Shown in pieces: positions 44,908 to 54,306 of a stretch of 64,000 nt of DNA. The stretch's first letter is position 1. Each line of letters opens with the position of its first letter. Source of the DNA: Flavobacterium ginsenosidimutans (lineage in GTDB: Bacteria; Bacteroidota; Bacteroidia; Flavobacteriales; Flavobacteriaceae); NCBI RefSeq assembly GCF_003254625.1, contig NZ_QJRJ01000079.1, positions 248,001 to 312,000 on the forward strand, read 5' to 3'. The notes under the pieces are model-generated. The model was not told the DNA's origin, made no database searches, and was given only the letters and a program-made list of their open reading frames with translations. The position numbers and the translations under genes are program-made.

Positions 44908-46221
44908 ATGAACAACGCTGTTGCCGGATTTTCTAAATTATCCAAAAAAGAAAAAATTAACTGGATTGCAAATGAATATTTTTCGAACCCTGAAGAGGCT
45001 CAAAATATTATAAGAAATTACTGGAATTCAGACGAAAAGCTTCAACAGCTTCATGACGAATTTATCGAAAACACCATTACAAACCTTTATATCCCACTTG
45101 GAGTTGCTCCTAACTTTTTAATCAACGGAAAATACAAAACCATTCCAATGGCAATTGAAGAAAGTTCTGTGGTTGCCGCAGCTTCAAAAGCAGCAAAATA
45201 TTGGTCGACAAGAGGCGGTTTTAAAGCTACAATTATTAATACCGAAAAAATTGGTCAGGTTCATTTTACTTATAGCGGGGACGCAGAAAAACTAACGCAG
45301 TTTTTTGACCAAATAAAACCTAAATTCTTTTCAGAAACGCAAAGCATTACTAAAAACATGCAGCAGCGTGGCGGTGGTATTTTAGATATCAAACTGAAAG
45401 ACAAGAGAAGTTTACTTGAAAATTACTATCAGCTTCATGCGACTTTTGAAACCAAAGACAGCATGGGGGCGAATTTTATAAATTCGTGTTTAGAACAATT
45501 TGCAACGACTTTAAAAGAAGAAGCTCAAAACTGTGACTTATGTGAAAATGGCGAAAAGCTAGAAGTCATTATGAGTATTTTATCTAATTATGTCCCACAT
45601 TGCCTTGTTAGAGCTGAAGTTTCTTGCCCGATTGAAGAATTGGCTGAAAAACACATTACAAATCCGCAAGAATTTGCTGAACGTTTTGTTCAAGCTGTTC
45701 AAATTGCAGAAGTTGAGCCTTTTAGAGCGGTCACACATAATAAAGGAATCATGAATGGTGTAGATGCTGTAATTCTAGCAACTGGAAATGATTTCAGAGC
45801 TGTAGAAGCTGGTGTTCATGCTTATGCTGCAAAAAATGGCCAATATGCAAGTTTATCGCACGCTAAAATCGAAAATGGCATTTTTACTTTTTGGCTTGAA
45901 ATTCCGCTTGCAGTGGGTACAGTTGGAGGATTAACCTCTTTACATCCGTTGGTAAAATTATGTCTAGATATTTTAGAAAAACCTTCTGCTACAGAATTAA
46001 TGGAAATTGTTGCTGTCGCTGGTTTAGCACAAAACTTTGCAGCATTACGTTCGTTAACGACTACAGGAATTCAGGAAGGCCATATGAAAATGCACCTTAA
46101 TAATATCATCAATCAATTTGAAGCTACTGACGAAGAACGCCATTTAATTAAAGCGCACTTCAAAAAAACAGCCGTTTCTCACAGTGCTGTAGTAGAATTT
46201 ATTGAGAACTTAAGAAAATAA
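44908..46221 (+). CDS. mvaA: Hydroxymethylglutaryl-CoA reductase
   Basis: Reduces HMG-CoA to mevalonate. The 437 residues have the HMGR core: ETKDSMGANFINSCLE near residue 188, AVTHNKGIMNGVDAV near 272 with the catalytic Lys, TGNDFRAVEAGVHA near 289, and AVGTVGGLTSLHPL near 332 followed by a C-terminal His-containing segment. It resembles the class II (bacterial) form; cofactor preference is not read from this. The downstream GHMP kinase shares the mevalonate context. Confidence 0.94.
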   Translation: MNNAVAGFSKLSKKEKINWIANEYFSNPEEAQNIIRNYWNSDEKLQQLHDEFIENTITNLYIPLGVAPNFLINGKYKTIPMAIEESSVVAAASKAAKYWSTRGGFKATIINTEKIGQVHFTYSGDAEKLTQFFDQIKPKFFSETQSITKNMQQRGGGILDIKLKDKRSLLENYYQLHATFETKDSMGANFINSCLEQFATTLKEEAQNCDLCENGEKLEVIMSILSNYVPHCLVRAEVSCPIEELAEKHITNPQEFAERFVQAVQIAEVEPFRAVTHNKGIMNGVDAVILATGNDFRAVEAGVHAYAAKNGQYASLSHAKIENGIFTFWLEIPLAVGTVGGLTSLHPLVKLCLDILEKPSATELMEIVAVAGLAQNFAALRSLTTTGIQEGHMKMHLNNIINQFEATDEERHLIKAHFKKTAVSHSAVVEFIENLRK

Positions 46222-46231
46222 CCGAGTTAAA

Positions 46232-46304
46232 AAATTCCAATCCCTAAATTTCGGGATAAATTCCAAATTCCAATGTTTGCACTTGGAATTTGAGATTTGG
46301 AATT
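46232..46304. repeat. Self-complementary AATTCCA / TTGGAAT short-repeat array, interrupted
   Basis: The left half has AAATTCCAA units (7-nt period AATTCCA AATTCCA at 46258-46274) and the right half has facing TTGGAATTTGAGATTTGGAA. The left half is broken by a 16-bp palindromic unit at 46241-46256. It lies between mvaA and the kinase gene. Confidence 0.65.
46241..46256. repeat. 16-bp palindromic unit, copy 1 (TCCCTAAATTTCGGGA)
   Basis: Same length and plan as the two units at 54733 and 54775: TCCC-n-AA-nnn-TCGGGA. Here it interrupts an ATTCCAA array. Confidence 0.55.
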
Positions 46305-46321
46305 TATATAATGAAAAAAAT

Positions 46322-47230
46322 ATGTCAACAACCTTTTATAGCAACGGGAAACTTTTTATCGCTGGTGAATATCTCGTTTTAGACGGAGCAGATGCTTTTG
46401 CGTTACCTACAAAATTTGGTCAGGATTTAGTCATTGAAGATTTAGATAACAAACAGATCGAATGGAAAAGTTATGATTACGACAAACACTTATGGTTTGA
46501 AGAAACTATCTCATTTGATGAAGTCATAAAAGGATCAGATCCAGCAATTGATACTGTAAAATCAACCTTGGTTAATATTCTACATGAAGCTTATGTTTTA
46601 AACCCAAAATTTATAGATAGTGCAAACGGATATAAAGTAAGCACTCATTTAACTTTTCCAAGAAATTGGGGTTTAGGAACTTCTTCGACGCTTATCAATA
46701 ATATTGCGCAATGGGCAGGAATTAATGCTTATACTCTATTAAAGAATAGTTTTGGCGGAAGTGGTTATGATATTGCTTGTGCACAAAACAATACTCCTGT
46801 TTTGTACCGTATAAAAGATAATTTTGTTGAGCAGGTTGAATTTAACCCAGATTTTAAAGACCATATTTATTTTGTTTATCTTAATAAAAAACAAAACAGC
46901 AAATCAGCCATATATTCATACAACAATCATAAGAATAATCATTTGACTGAAAAAGTTGCTGAAAACAACAAGATTACCAATTCAATTCTTCACGCAAAAA
47001 CGCTAAAAGAATTTGCTTCTGCAGTTCAGAAACATGAAATTCATTTAAGCAATATCTTAGAAATGCAGACTATCAAAGAAGCTGTTTTTCCTGATTTTAA
47101 TGGTGTAATTAAAAGCCTTGGGGCTTGGGGAGGCGATTTTGTAATGGTGGTGTCCAACAATAACCCAAAAGAGTACTTTTTGAATAAAGGCTATGAAACT
47201 ATCTTAACGTATGAGGAAATGATCTTGTAA
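46322..47230 (+). CDS. GYDIA family GHMP kinase, probable mevalonate-pathway kinase
   Basis: 302 residues from the ATG at 46322; an earlier in-frame ATG at 46277 lies inside the repeat array and is rejected. GHMP fold: GKLFIAGEYLVLDGADAFALP at the N terminus, NWGLGTSSTLINN (phosphate loop, about 118-130), and FGGSGYDIACAQNNTPVLYR, the GYDIA block that names the family. It lies downstream of HMG-CoA reductase, so mevalonate or phosphomevalonate is the likely substrate; this is inferred from neighbours. Confidence 0.85.
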   Translation: MSTTFYSNGKLFIAGEYLVLDGADAFALPTKFGQDLVIEDLDNKQIEWKSYDYDKHLWFEETISFDEVIKGSDPAIDTVKSTLVNILHEAYVLNPKFIDSANGYKVSTHLTFPRNWGLGTSSTLINNIAQWAGINAYTLLKNSFGGSGYDIACAQNNTPVLYRIKDNFVEQVEFNPDFKDHIYFVYLNKKQNSKSAIYSYNNHKNNHLTEKVAENNKITNSILHAKTLKEFASAVQKHEIHLSNILEMQTIKEAVFPDFNGVIKSLGAWGGDFVMVVSNNNPKEYFLNKGYETILTYEEMIL

Positions 47231-47248
47231 AAAATACCTCAAAAAGAT

Positions 47249-47695
47249 TTAGCAATTTACTTTTTCACCGTTTTCAAGATCTTTTGTCTCTAAACGACGA
47301 ACAGATTTACTTTCTTGCTCATTTGATTCTATAAGTCTGTTATGCAAGCGTTCTGCCATTTTTTCGATGCTGTTTGTGATAGAATCATAAACAACTTCCA
47401 TTCGGCGGTGTTTTTCTTCTTTTACAGCCCGCAAAACATCTTCGACGAAAACTTTATCATATTTTTCCGCTACAGAATCATGTGTATTGGTTAATCTAAT
47501 AACATAATCGTTACTTAAGATTGTAACTTTAAAATGTTGCTCTTCGTTACTCAAATAATATTTTCCACCCAATTCATCAACATTGATGTCGGTGCTGCCA
47601 ACTTTTAAAAGCTCTGTAATAATCCCGAAAATATGACTTTCAATTTTGGTATATACTCTCTGCTTTTTTCGAAAAAAATTAAAAGTAAAAAACAT
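47249..47695 (-). CDS. Conserved hypothetical protein
   Basis: 148 residues, predicted soluble and charged. It begins FFRKKQRVYTKIESHIFGIITELLK and has a helical, highly charged C-terminal third (KEEKHRRMEVVYDSITNSIEKMAERLHNRL), probably a coiled or helical hairpin. I recognise no domain. It is convergent with the GHMP kinase with an 18-bp gap and no visible terminator between them. The 276-bp region upstream (47696-47971) holds AT-rich sequence and the ppiD terminator. Confidence 0.7.
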   Translation of the reverse strand: MFFTFNFFRKKQRVYTKIESHIFGIITELLKVGSTDINVDELGGKYYLSNEEQHFKVTILSNDYVIRLTNTHDSVAEKYDKVFVEDVLRAVKEEKHRRMEVVYDSITNSIEKMAERLHNRLIESNEQESKSVRRLETKDLENGEKVNC

Positions 47696-47918
47696 TAAAT
47701 GTTTGATTATAAAATATTTGTCAATTGGGTCCTGATTCCTTTTTATTTCAATGTTTTTGGAATGCCAAAAATATGTTAAAATAAAAATTCGGACAAATTA
47801 ACTGTATTAATTTCAATATCACAAATTTTTCCGACTAAATTTCGATTATTCCTATATACTATTAGAAAATTAACAAAAAAAGCTTACAAAACAGAATTCC
47901 AGTATTTTAATAAAAAAG

Positions 47919-47952
47919 AAACCCGAAACATCAAAGACGTTTCGGGTTTTAT
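47919..47952 (-). terminator. Terminator of the coaX-ppiD gene group
   Basis: An 11-bp stem AAACCCGAAAC / GTTTCGGGTTT with a 9-nt loop; on the minus strand a T-run follows, 20 bp after the ppiD stop. Confidence 0.85.
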
Positions 47953-47971
47953 TAAGATGATTTACTAATTC

Positions 47972-50071
47972 TTAGTAGTTGAATTGTAATCTGTTATCTT
48001 CAATTTTAGCGTTGTTTTTCAATGCTGGTAATACTCTGTTTGCATCAGATGCGCTTTGAGCTTTTACTTTCTCTACATAAGCAGCATGATTAGCAATTGC
48101 AGGAGCTTTTACAGTTTTAATGTTTTTAACTACATAAACACCTGTATTTCCTTCAATTGGAGCAGAAATTTTGTTAGCAGTTAAAGCAAATGCATTTCCT
48201 ACAACTTGTGGCTCTTGTCCAACTCCTCCAGGTAAAACCGGATTGTCTAAAGTTAAATCTGCAGCTTGTTGTACAGCAACTCCAGCAGCTTTAGCAATAG
48301 CTTCAAGGCTTGAACCTTTCATTTTCTCTTTTAAGATTTCAGCTTTTTTCTTGTTTTTCAAAATTGGCTCAACATAAGGTCTTGCCATTGAAACAGAAAC
48401 TAAACCTGATTTATTTTCACCTTTGTATTGTGCAATAACGTGTCCGATGTTTGCAATTTCAAAACGTTTTACATCTCCAGTACTTGTTTCTTTATCGAAA
48501 GCCCATCTTACAATGTTACGTTGATTTCCTAATGGTCCAAACGCTTCATCCATAGCTTTTGCATTTACTGGCTGAGCAACTTTTAAACCTAATTCTTTTG
48601 CAGCAGCATTAAAATCTTTATCAGCAGCATCCATTTCAAATTTAGTTGCTAATGTAAATACTTTATCAGAAGTAGCTTCAGATGGCTCAATTTTTTGAGC
48701 AATTGTAGCTAAACGAATTCCGTCTTGTTTGTCTGTAATTTTGATAATGTGAAATCCGAATGGAGTTTCTACTAAACCAATTTTACCAATTCCGTTGCTG
48801 AATACAAAATCATTGAATGGTTTTACCATTTGGTTAGGACCAAAATATCCTAAATCACCACCTTGCTGTGCAGATGAATCATCAGAACTTGTAAAAGCCA
48901 ACATCATAAAACTATCTGGATTAGCTTGAACTTGAGCTAAAATTTCTTCAGCTTTAGCTTTAGCTTCTTCTTTAGTTCTCTTCTCTTTTGGATTTGGAGT
49001 TTGAGATCCTTCGTAACCAATTAAGATATGACTTGCTTTTGCATTAACACCAGCTTTAAATCCTTGAGATCTAGAGATAGCATAATATCTTCCGTATACG
49101 TATGGTCCGTAAATTGCACCAGCAGGTAAGCTGAATAATTTATCAGCGTCGATTGCAGGTAATGCATTTTTAGGAACGTAAGTAGAATCGTAAGGAACAT
49201 CAGAATTTGCGTTTACAAATTCAGCAATGTTTGCAGCATTTTTAAATCCAGGTAATGTATCGTTTTTACCTGTTTTTGCGTTGTAAACAACACTTCCTGA
49301 CAATAATGCATTTAATTTAGATTTAATTTCAGCCTCATCTTCTTTAGAAGCTTTGTCTTCAACTAAAACATATTGAATTTCGCGAGTTGCATCCGCTTTG
49401 AATTTTTTCTCGTTTTTCTTCATGTAAGCTATAATCTCATCATCAGAGATTTTCACTTCACTATCTTTAATAGAAGAATAAGGAGCTCCTGCAAAATCAA
49501 AAGTCACTTTATTAGCTTCCATTTCGTACTTTAATTTTCCTTCACTAGCAGTTGTGTAAAGTCCTGACTTAATTAAAGTATTATAGATTTGAAATTTTGC
49601 ATTCAATTCAGCATCTTTCTCTTTTTGAGCGATGTATTGTGCTGCTTCTGGGTTTGATTTAAAGTAATCTTTAAACTTAACAACATCAAAAATTCCTGCT
49701 GCATTTAAGAACATTGGGTTTTTACCAATGTTTGGATCTGATTTTAAAACCTCTAATAAGTGTTTTTCACCAACTCTCAATCCTAATTTCTCAAATTGAG
49801 ATGACAATAAAGCGATTGAAACTTCTTGATCCCAAACTCTGTTTGCAGCTTCAGTGGAAGTTATTCCTTGCCCACTTTTTTCAACATTACTAACTTTAAC
49901 TCTAAAGTCTTCAAATGAAATATCTTTTCCATCGATGCTTCCTACATCTTTTGAACTTTGACCAAATGTTCCTCTTGTGAATAGATCTTGTATTATAAAT
50001 GCAAATAATGCAAGTGCAATAACTCCTATCAATAAAGCGGAACGCTGTCTAATTTTTGCTAAAACTGCCAT
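47972..50071 (-). CDS. ppiD: PpiD-type peptidylprolyl isomerase
   Basis: 699 residues with an N-terminal membrane anchor (about 12-30, ALLIGVIALALFAFIIQDLF), a SurA_N-like chaperone domain (about 35-190), and a parvulin rotamase domain near 335-450 (ASHILIGYEGSQTP, GGDLGYFGPNQMVKPF, PFGFHIIKITDKQDG). Helps fold outer-membrane and secreted proteins at the inner membrane. Last gene of a leftward group from coaX; a 107-bp gap separates it from the CNNM/CorC gene. Confidence 0.92.
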   Translation of the reverse strand: MAVLAKIRQRSALLIGVIALALFAFIIQDLFTRGTFGQSSKDVGSIDGKDISFEDFRVKVSNVEKSGQGITSTEAANRVWDQEVSIALLSSQFEKLGLRVGEKHLLEVLKSDPNIGKNPMFLNAAGIFDVVKFKDYFKSNPEAAQYIAQKEKDAELNAKFQIYNTLIKSGLYTTASEGKLKYEMEANKVTFDFAGAPYSSIKDSEVKISDDEIIAYMKKNEKKFKADATREIQYVLVEDKASKEDEAEIKSKLNALLSGSVVYNAKTGKNDTLPGFKNAANIAEFVNANSDVPYDSTYVPKNALPAIDADKLFSLPAGAIYGPYVYGRYYAISRSQGFKAGVNAKASHILIGYEGSQTPNPKEKRTKEEAKAKAEEILAQVQANPDSFMMLAFTSSDDSSAQQGGDLGYFGPNQMVKPFNDFVFSNGIGKIGLVETPFGFHIIKITDKQDGIRLATIAQKIEPSEATSDKVFTLATKFEMDAADKDFNAAAKELGLKVAQPVNAKAMDEAFGPLGNQRNIVRWAFDKETSTGDVKRFEIANIGHVIAQYKGENKSGLVSVSMARPYVEPILKNKKKAEILKEKMKGSSLEAIAKAAGVAVQQAADLTLDNPVLPGGVGQEPQVVGNAFALTANKISAPIEGNTGVYVVKNIKTVKAPAIANHAAYVEKVKAQSASDANRVLPALKNNAKIEDNRLQFNY

Positions 50072-50178
50072 TTTATTATCGTTAATTTTATATTCAGTTT
50101 GCGAAAATACAATTATCTAGTTAATAACAATACAACTAGCGTTTTATTTTACACATTTTTTTTCATTAATTTAAAAAA

Positions 50179-51435
50179 TCAATCTTTTATTGTCAATTTG
50201 ACTAGTTCTATTTTCTTATTTGACGCCTCTTTTATAAAAAAATGAAACCTATCTATTACAATTTTATCTCCTTTTTGTGGGATTTCTTTTGTATGATTAA
50301 CAATAAAACCTCCTAATGTGCCATAAGAGTCTTCTTCTGGAATCATCAATTTGTAGGTTTCATTTAGATATTCAACATCTAATCGGGTTGAAAACAAATA
50401 TTCGCCTTCGCCTATTTCTTCTTCAATTAGCTCTTCATCCAAATCATGTTCATCTTCAATTTCTCCAAAAAGTTCTTCTACAATATCTTCAATTGTGATA
50501 ATTCCAGAAGTTCCTCCATATTCGTCCAAAACAACAGCTACATTTTTTCGCTTTTTGATTAATAAGTTCAAAACATCTTTTATCAAAATTGTTTCTGGAA
50601 CAAATTCAACTGTCATTAAAACTGACTTTATTGTAGATGGCTTTTTAAATAAATCAAACGAATGCACATAACCCACAATATCATCTAATGAATTTTGGCT
50701 TATAATGATTTTCGAATAACCTGTTTCTATAAATAATTCTTTAAGATCATCTACCGTATCAAACAAATCAACATCAACGATTTCTGTTCTTGGCGTCATT
50801 ATATCTCGTGCTTTTACGGCAGAAAATTCTAATGCATTTTGAAAAATTTGAATTTCAGAGTCTACTTCATCTTCTTCTTCAACAGTACTCATTTGTTCGG
50901 TAATATAATTTCCGAGTTCAATTCGGCTGAATAAATGAATCTGACTTCCCTCTGTTTTAAAGAATTTGCTGAGTATAAAATCTGCAATCCAAATAAAGAA
51001 AGTAGAAATATAGTAGAATAACCTGTAAAATAAGTAAGCGGGAAGTGCCAAAATTTTAATTAAAGAATTGGCATAAATCTGAAAAAATACTTTCGGGAAA
51101 AATTCTGAAGTCACCAAAACAATAAATGCTGCCAGAAGTGTCTGAATAAGTACATTCCACCATTCTGAGAAAACAAATCCAAAACAAACCATCCAATTTA
51201 AGATCAGATCGCCCATAAAAAAACCGTAAACCACCAAAGCGACATTGTTGCCAATAAGCATGGCTGCAATAAATTTGGACGGATTTTCGGTAAGTTTGGT
51301 CAAGATACGAGACAAAAAATCGTCTTGTTTCTTTTCTATTTCAAGATAAATTTTGTTGGAGGAAACAAAAGCGATTTCCATTCCAGAAAAAAAGGCCGCT
51401 AGTATTAAACATATTATTATAATACTAATTTCCAT
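50179..51435 (-). CDS. CNNM/CorC (hemolysin family) membrane protein
   Basis: 418 residues: a CNNM/DUF21 transmembrane domain (about 1-180), a CBS-pair domain (about 205-320; RDIMTPRTEIVDVD, VAVVLDEYGGTSGIITIEDIVEEL) and a C-terminal CorC_HlyC domain (about 340-415; SYGTLGGFIVNH). Thought to act in magnesium/cobalt efflux. The gliding protein GldE belongs to the same family, but this gene is not beside gldD and looks like the paralogue placed between lptC and ppiD in related genomes. Confidence 0.92.
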   Translation of the reverse strand: MEISIIIICLILAAFFSGMEIAFVSSNKIYLEIEKKQDDFLSRILTKLTENPSKFIAAMLIGNNVALVVYGFFMGDLILNWMVCFGFVFSEWWNVLIQTLLAAFIVLVTSEFFPKVFFQIYANSLIKILALPAYLFYRLFYYISTFFIWIADFILSKFFKTEGSQIHLFSRIELGNYITEQMSTVEEEDEVDSEIQIFQNALEFSAVKARDIMTPRTEIVDVDLFDTVDDLKELFIETGYSKIIISQNSLDDIVGYVHSFDLFKKPSTIKSVLMTVEFVPETILIKDVLNLLIKKRKNVAVVLDEYGGTSGIITIEDIVEELFGEIEDEHDLDEELIEEEIGEGEYLFSTRLDVEYLNETYKLMIPEEDSYGTLGGFIVNHTKEIPQKGDKIVIDRFHFFIKEASNKKIELVKLTIKD

Positions 51436-51437
51436 TT

Positions 51438-51632
51438 TTATTGCTTTTTATTACGATTGTCGTGCTTGTTAAGGAATCTTCTCCTAAAGAAAAACATAAA
51501 AATTGCCATTCCTGCAATCACAAAATAGAAAGGATAACTCTCGTCTCCTTCATTTAGCTTTACGATACCATCATAAGCAAAGAAAACTGCAAAAAGGATG
51601 TAAACGTATTGTGTATATTTTAAATAACCCAT
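51438..51632 (-). CDS. Small membrane protein of the lptC group
   Basis: 64 residues with two hydrophobic segments (about 5-22 and 33-49) ending in a very basic tail (RRRFLNKHDNRNKKQ). It lies 8 bp after lptC and 2 bp before the CNNM/CorC gene, so it is surely translated with them. Position and size suggest a conserved Flavobacteriaceae protein; function unknown. Confidence 0.7.
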   Translation of the reverse strand: MGYLKYTQYVYILFAVFFAYDGIVKLNEGDESYPFYFVIAGMAIFMFFFRRRFLNKHDNRNKKQ

Positions 51633-51640
51633 AATTTTAT

Positions 51641-52195
51641 TTATTCTTCATCTGATTCAATTTCACCGCTTATTCGCTGTGAATTAATCACTTTAAAATC
51701 TTTACTAAAATCTATTCCCTGACCGTGAGAAATTCCTTTTGCATCAGTCAGCTTAAATTTCCTTTCGGTATAAAACCACTCATTCTTCTGATCGTAGTAC
51801 AATTGTTCTGTTTCCAAACTTTGTCCCGCTTCAGATGTGATTTTTACTTTTCCAATCAAATCAATAATTCCCGTATTTTTATACGAAACTGCATAGTTTC
51901 CTTTTATAAAGGTACGTTTTTGTTTTTTATCGTATAAAGTAACATCTATTCCTTTAGGAAATTCTGTAAACGGAAAATCAAGATTTGAATAATCAAGCAT
52001 TTTAGGGCTAATTAAAACCCCTGTAATGCGTCCAGAATCTGTATATTTAATATTAACTGTATCGGCGTCACTTGCCGGAACAAACTCTGAGAAGTTAATT
52101 TTCTGAACTTCTTTAAAATTACTTTCGCATCCAAAAAACATTGTCACAGCAAATACTGTGACAACTATTAGACTATATCTTTTTGGTAAATTCAT
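51641..52195 (-). CDS. lptC: LPS export protein LptC
   Basis: 184 residues with a lipobox-like MFFGCESN (Cys near 23), then an LptC-type beta-jellyroll (about 55-160): DSGRITGVLISPKMLDYS, TLYDKKQKRTFIKGNYAVSY, GKVKITSEAGQSLETEQLYYDQ. Part of the periplasmic LPS bridge that links the LptBFG exporter to LptA/LptD. The Cys makes it look lipidated, whereas proteobacterial LptC uses a membrane helix. Confidence 0.85.
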   Translation of the reverse strand: MNLPKRYSLIVVTVFAVTMFFGCESNFKEVQKINFSEFVPASDADTVNIKYTDSGRITGVLISPKMLDYSNLDFPFTEFPKGIDVTLYDKKQKRTFIKGNYAVSYKNTGIIDLIGKVKITSEAGQSLETEQLYYDQKNEWFYTERKFKLTDAKGISHGQGIDFSKDFKVINSQRISGEIESDEE

Positions 52196-52246
52196 TTGCC
52201 AAATGTAGTAAATTGTAATGAGCTTAGAAAAGATAAAATATTATGT

Positions 52247-53476
52247 TTATTGGAATTTACTCTTCACAAACCATTTGTCGTTGAAAGAGAAACTCAAACT
52301 AAAATTCACGTAGTTTTCTTGTACTAAATCAGAGGCAGTTGTACCACGTTTACCAAACTCAATTCCTAAATTCACATTTGAAAAAGTTCCTGGAACTGGA
52401 ATTCCTGCCCCCAATGTCATTCCGACATCTTTAATTGATTCATTATTAACTATAAGACCAATTTTTTCGTATTTCAAACCTGCTCTATATGTAATTCTGC
52501 TCATATAACTTGTAAATGAAGCGTAGTTAGGAAGATAGTACCCACCAAGAGCATATTTAGAATAGCTTTCGTATCTTACATTACTCATAGTGTTATAATA
52601 GTTTGCTAGCTGACCATCTCCTTGAAAAGTCATATTTGCTCCTACAAGCCATTTTCTTGCTTCTCCTACTCCTAAACCAATGCTTAATTTGTTTGGAAGT
52701 TTCAATTTAGTTGAGCTTGAAGGATATTCATAAGGATCTGGATCTCCCTGAACAGAAATGACTCTCGTATTATCTGAATTTAAATTACTTGCAAATGAAT
52801 AGCTTAAACTAGAAAATATGCTGATTTTTTTATCGATTTTTTGCTGGTACATCGTTCCAAGACTAAAAGCTACACCAGACAGTTCTGAAGAATTTACCTC
52901 TGCAGTACCATTTTGAACTCCTGTAATAGCCTCTATACTTGTTGTTGTAATTTTCCCAAAATTATATTGCGCATCAACCCCAACATTCCAGTTCTTCATA
53001 ATTTTATATCCTAAACCGAAATACACTTTGTTTATACCACCTTTTCCATCAAGCTGTGTACTGGTTGCGCCTTCTGTAGCTGAATTATCCTCACGAATTT
53101 TGTATCCAACTGAACTTACTGGAATTAAACCAAATGAAGCACCAAATCTTCCCATTGGGATTCCTAATGCCAAGTAATCGAAAGTACTGCGCTGTGCTTT
53201 TTCTGATTTAGAACTTGTTTTTAAATTAGAAGTTGCAAATGTTCCTCCAACTGTAAAAGTGGTTTGCATTAAGCTGGCATAACTTGCAGGGTTATCTAAA
53301 TTTAAGTGAATCGAATCTTGCTCGACTGCTACTCCAGCCATAGATCTGTTTTCAAGGGTTCCCTTGAATCTTGCATCTCCTATTCCGAAAAAAGAATAAG
53401 GCGAAGCAGTACCTTGTTGAGCAAATGAAACGAACGATATAAGCAAACAAGCGCTTAGTATTACTTTTTTAATCAT
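52247..53476 (-). CDS. Outer-membrane beta-barrel protein
   Basis: 409 residues with a signal peptide (about 1-19, ending SFAQ), then SPYSFFGIGDARFKGTLENRSMAGVAV and DSIHLNLDNPASYA, and a run of alternating beta strands ending in Phe (FNDKWFVKSKFQ). The N-terminal motifs resemble FadL/OmpP1-like and PorV-like proteins of Bacteroidota, but I cannot place it more exactly. It overlaps coaX by 8 bp and is 51 bp before lptC, so it may be linked to envelope building. Confidence 0.75.
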   Translation of the reverse strand: MIKKVILSACLLISFVSFAQQGTASPYSFFGIGDARFKGTLENRSMAGVAVEQDSIHLNLDNPASYASLMQTTFTVGGTFATSNLKTSSKSEKAQRSTFDYLALGIPMGRFGASFGLIPVSSVGYKIREDNSATEGATSTQLDGKGGINKVYFGLGYKIMKNWNVGVDAQYNFGKITTTSIEAITGVQNGTAEVNSSELSGVAFSLGTMYQQKIDKKISIFSSLSYSFASNLNSDNTRVISVQGDPDPYEYPSSSTKLKLPNKLSIGLGVGEARKWLVGANMTFQGDGQLANYYNTMSNVRYESYSKYALGGYYLPNYASFTSYMSRITYRAGLKYEKIGLIVNNESIKDVGMTLGAGIPVPGTFSNVNLGIEFGKRGTTASDLVQENYVNFSLSFSFNDKWFVKSKFQ

Positions 53477-54203
53477 TGTCGATTTTATATTGATATGTTT
53501 GGTTCAAACTCTCCAGTAGGAAATTTGAATTGGCAAATATGGTATTTTTTAATCGTTTAGCCAAAAAATCTGCATCGCCTCCCGTTAAAATTATGATAAA
53601 ATTTGAAAACTCTTTGCGATATTCATCGATAAAACCGTCAATCTCATAGACGAAACCGTTCACAACGCCAGAATGTATGGCTTGTGCTGTTGAGTTTCCT
53701 ATATATGTATCAGGCGTCTCTAATGTTAACAACGGCAGTCTGGCTGTAAAATTATTAAGTGATTCGTATCTCAAACGAAGGCCTGGAGAGATGGCTCCTC
53801 CTAGATAATTATCATTTTCGTCGATAAAATCGTAGGTAATGCAAGTTCCAGCATCAATAACTAAACGATTTTGTTTTGGAAATTGTAAGGTTGCTCCAGC
53901 AGACAAAATCATTCGATCGATACCTAAAGTTTTTGGTGTTGCGTATTTATTATGGAAAGGAAAAACATCTTCGTGAGAAAAAAAATGAACTTTTAACCGA
54001 TTTTCGAAAGTTAAAAAAGATTGTTTTTCGATACTTCCAACCGAAGCAACAGCTAAATCGGAGCAATTTGGGTATTTTTCTAAAATATTTTCAATTTTTT
54101 TTTCGAGTTCATTTTTCTCAAAAACAAAATTTTCTAAAGAAGTATTACCCTCAAATACAGACGCTTTAATTCTGGTATTTCCAACATCGACCGTTAAAAT
54201 CAT
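53469..54203 (-). CDS. coaX: Type III pantothenate kinase
   Basis: Phosphorylates pantothenate, the first committed step of CoA synthesis. 244 residues from the ATG at 54203 (MILTVDVGNTRIK); a longer in-frame reading adds a non-conserved basic N terminus. CoaX signatures: DVGNTR near residue 5, GIDRMILSAGA near 98, VIDAGTCITYD near 115, and YLGGAISPGL near 132. First gene of the leftward group; it overlaps the next gene by 8 bp. Confidence 0.94.
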   Translation of the reverse strand: MILTVDVGNTRIKASVFEGNTSLENFVFEKNELEKKIENILEKYPNCSDLAVASVGSIEKQSFLTFENRLKVHFFSHEDVFPFHNKYATPKTLGIDRMILSAGATLQFPKQNRLVIDAGTCITYDFIDENDNYLGGAISPGLRLRYESLNNFTARLPLLTLETPDTYIGNSTAQAIHSGVVNGFVYEIDGFIDEYRKEFSNFIIILTGGDADFLAKRLKNTIFANSNFLLESLNQTYQYKIDND

Positions 54204-54255
54204 ATTTCTATTTTTGCTATTGCGAAGATACAAATAGATTTTTTCTAAAAAATGT

Positions 54256-54286
54256 TTTGCACAAACCAAAAATGATTATATATTTG
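54256..54286 (+). promoter_or_regulatory. Promoter of tRNA-Phe
   Basis: TTTG at 54256-54259, a 19-bp spacer, and TATATTTG at 54279-54286, 20 nt before the tRNA. A full match to the Bacteroidota promoter. Confidence 0.75.
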
Positions 54287-54306
54287 CACCCGCAACAAAC
54301 AAGCAC

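Noticed and set aside
50179..51435. Gliding protein GldE
   Set aside because: Same domain order, but no gldD or other gliding genes adjoin; a general CNNM/CorC call is safer.
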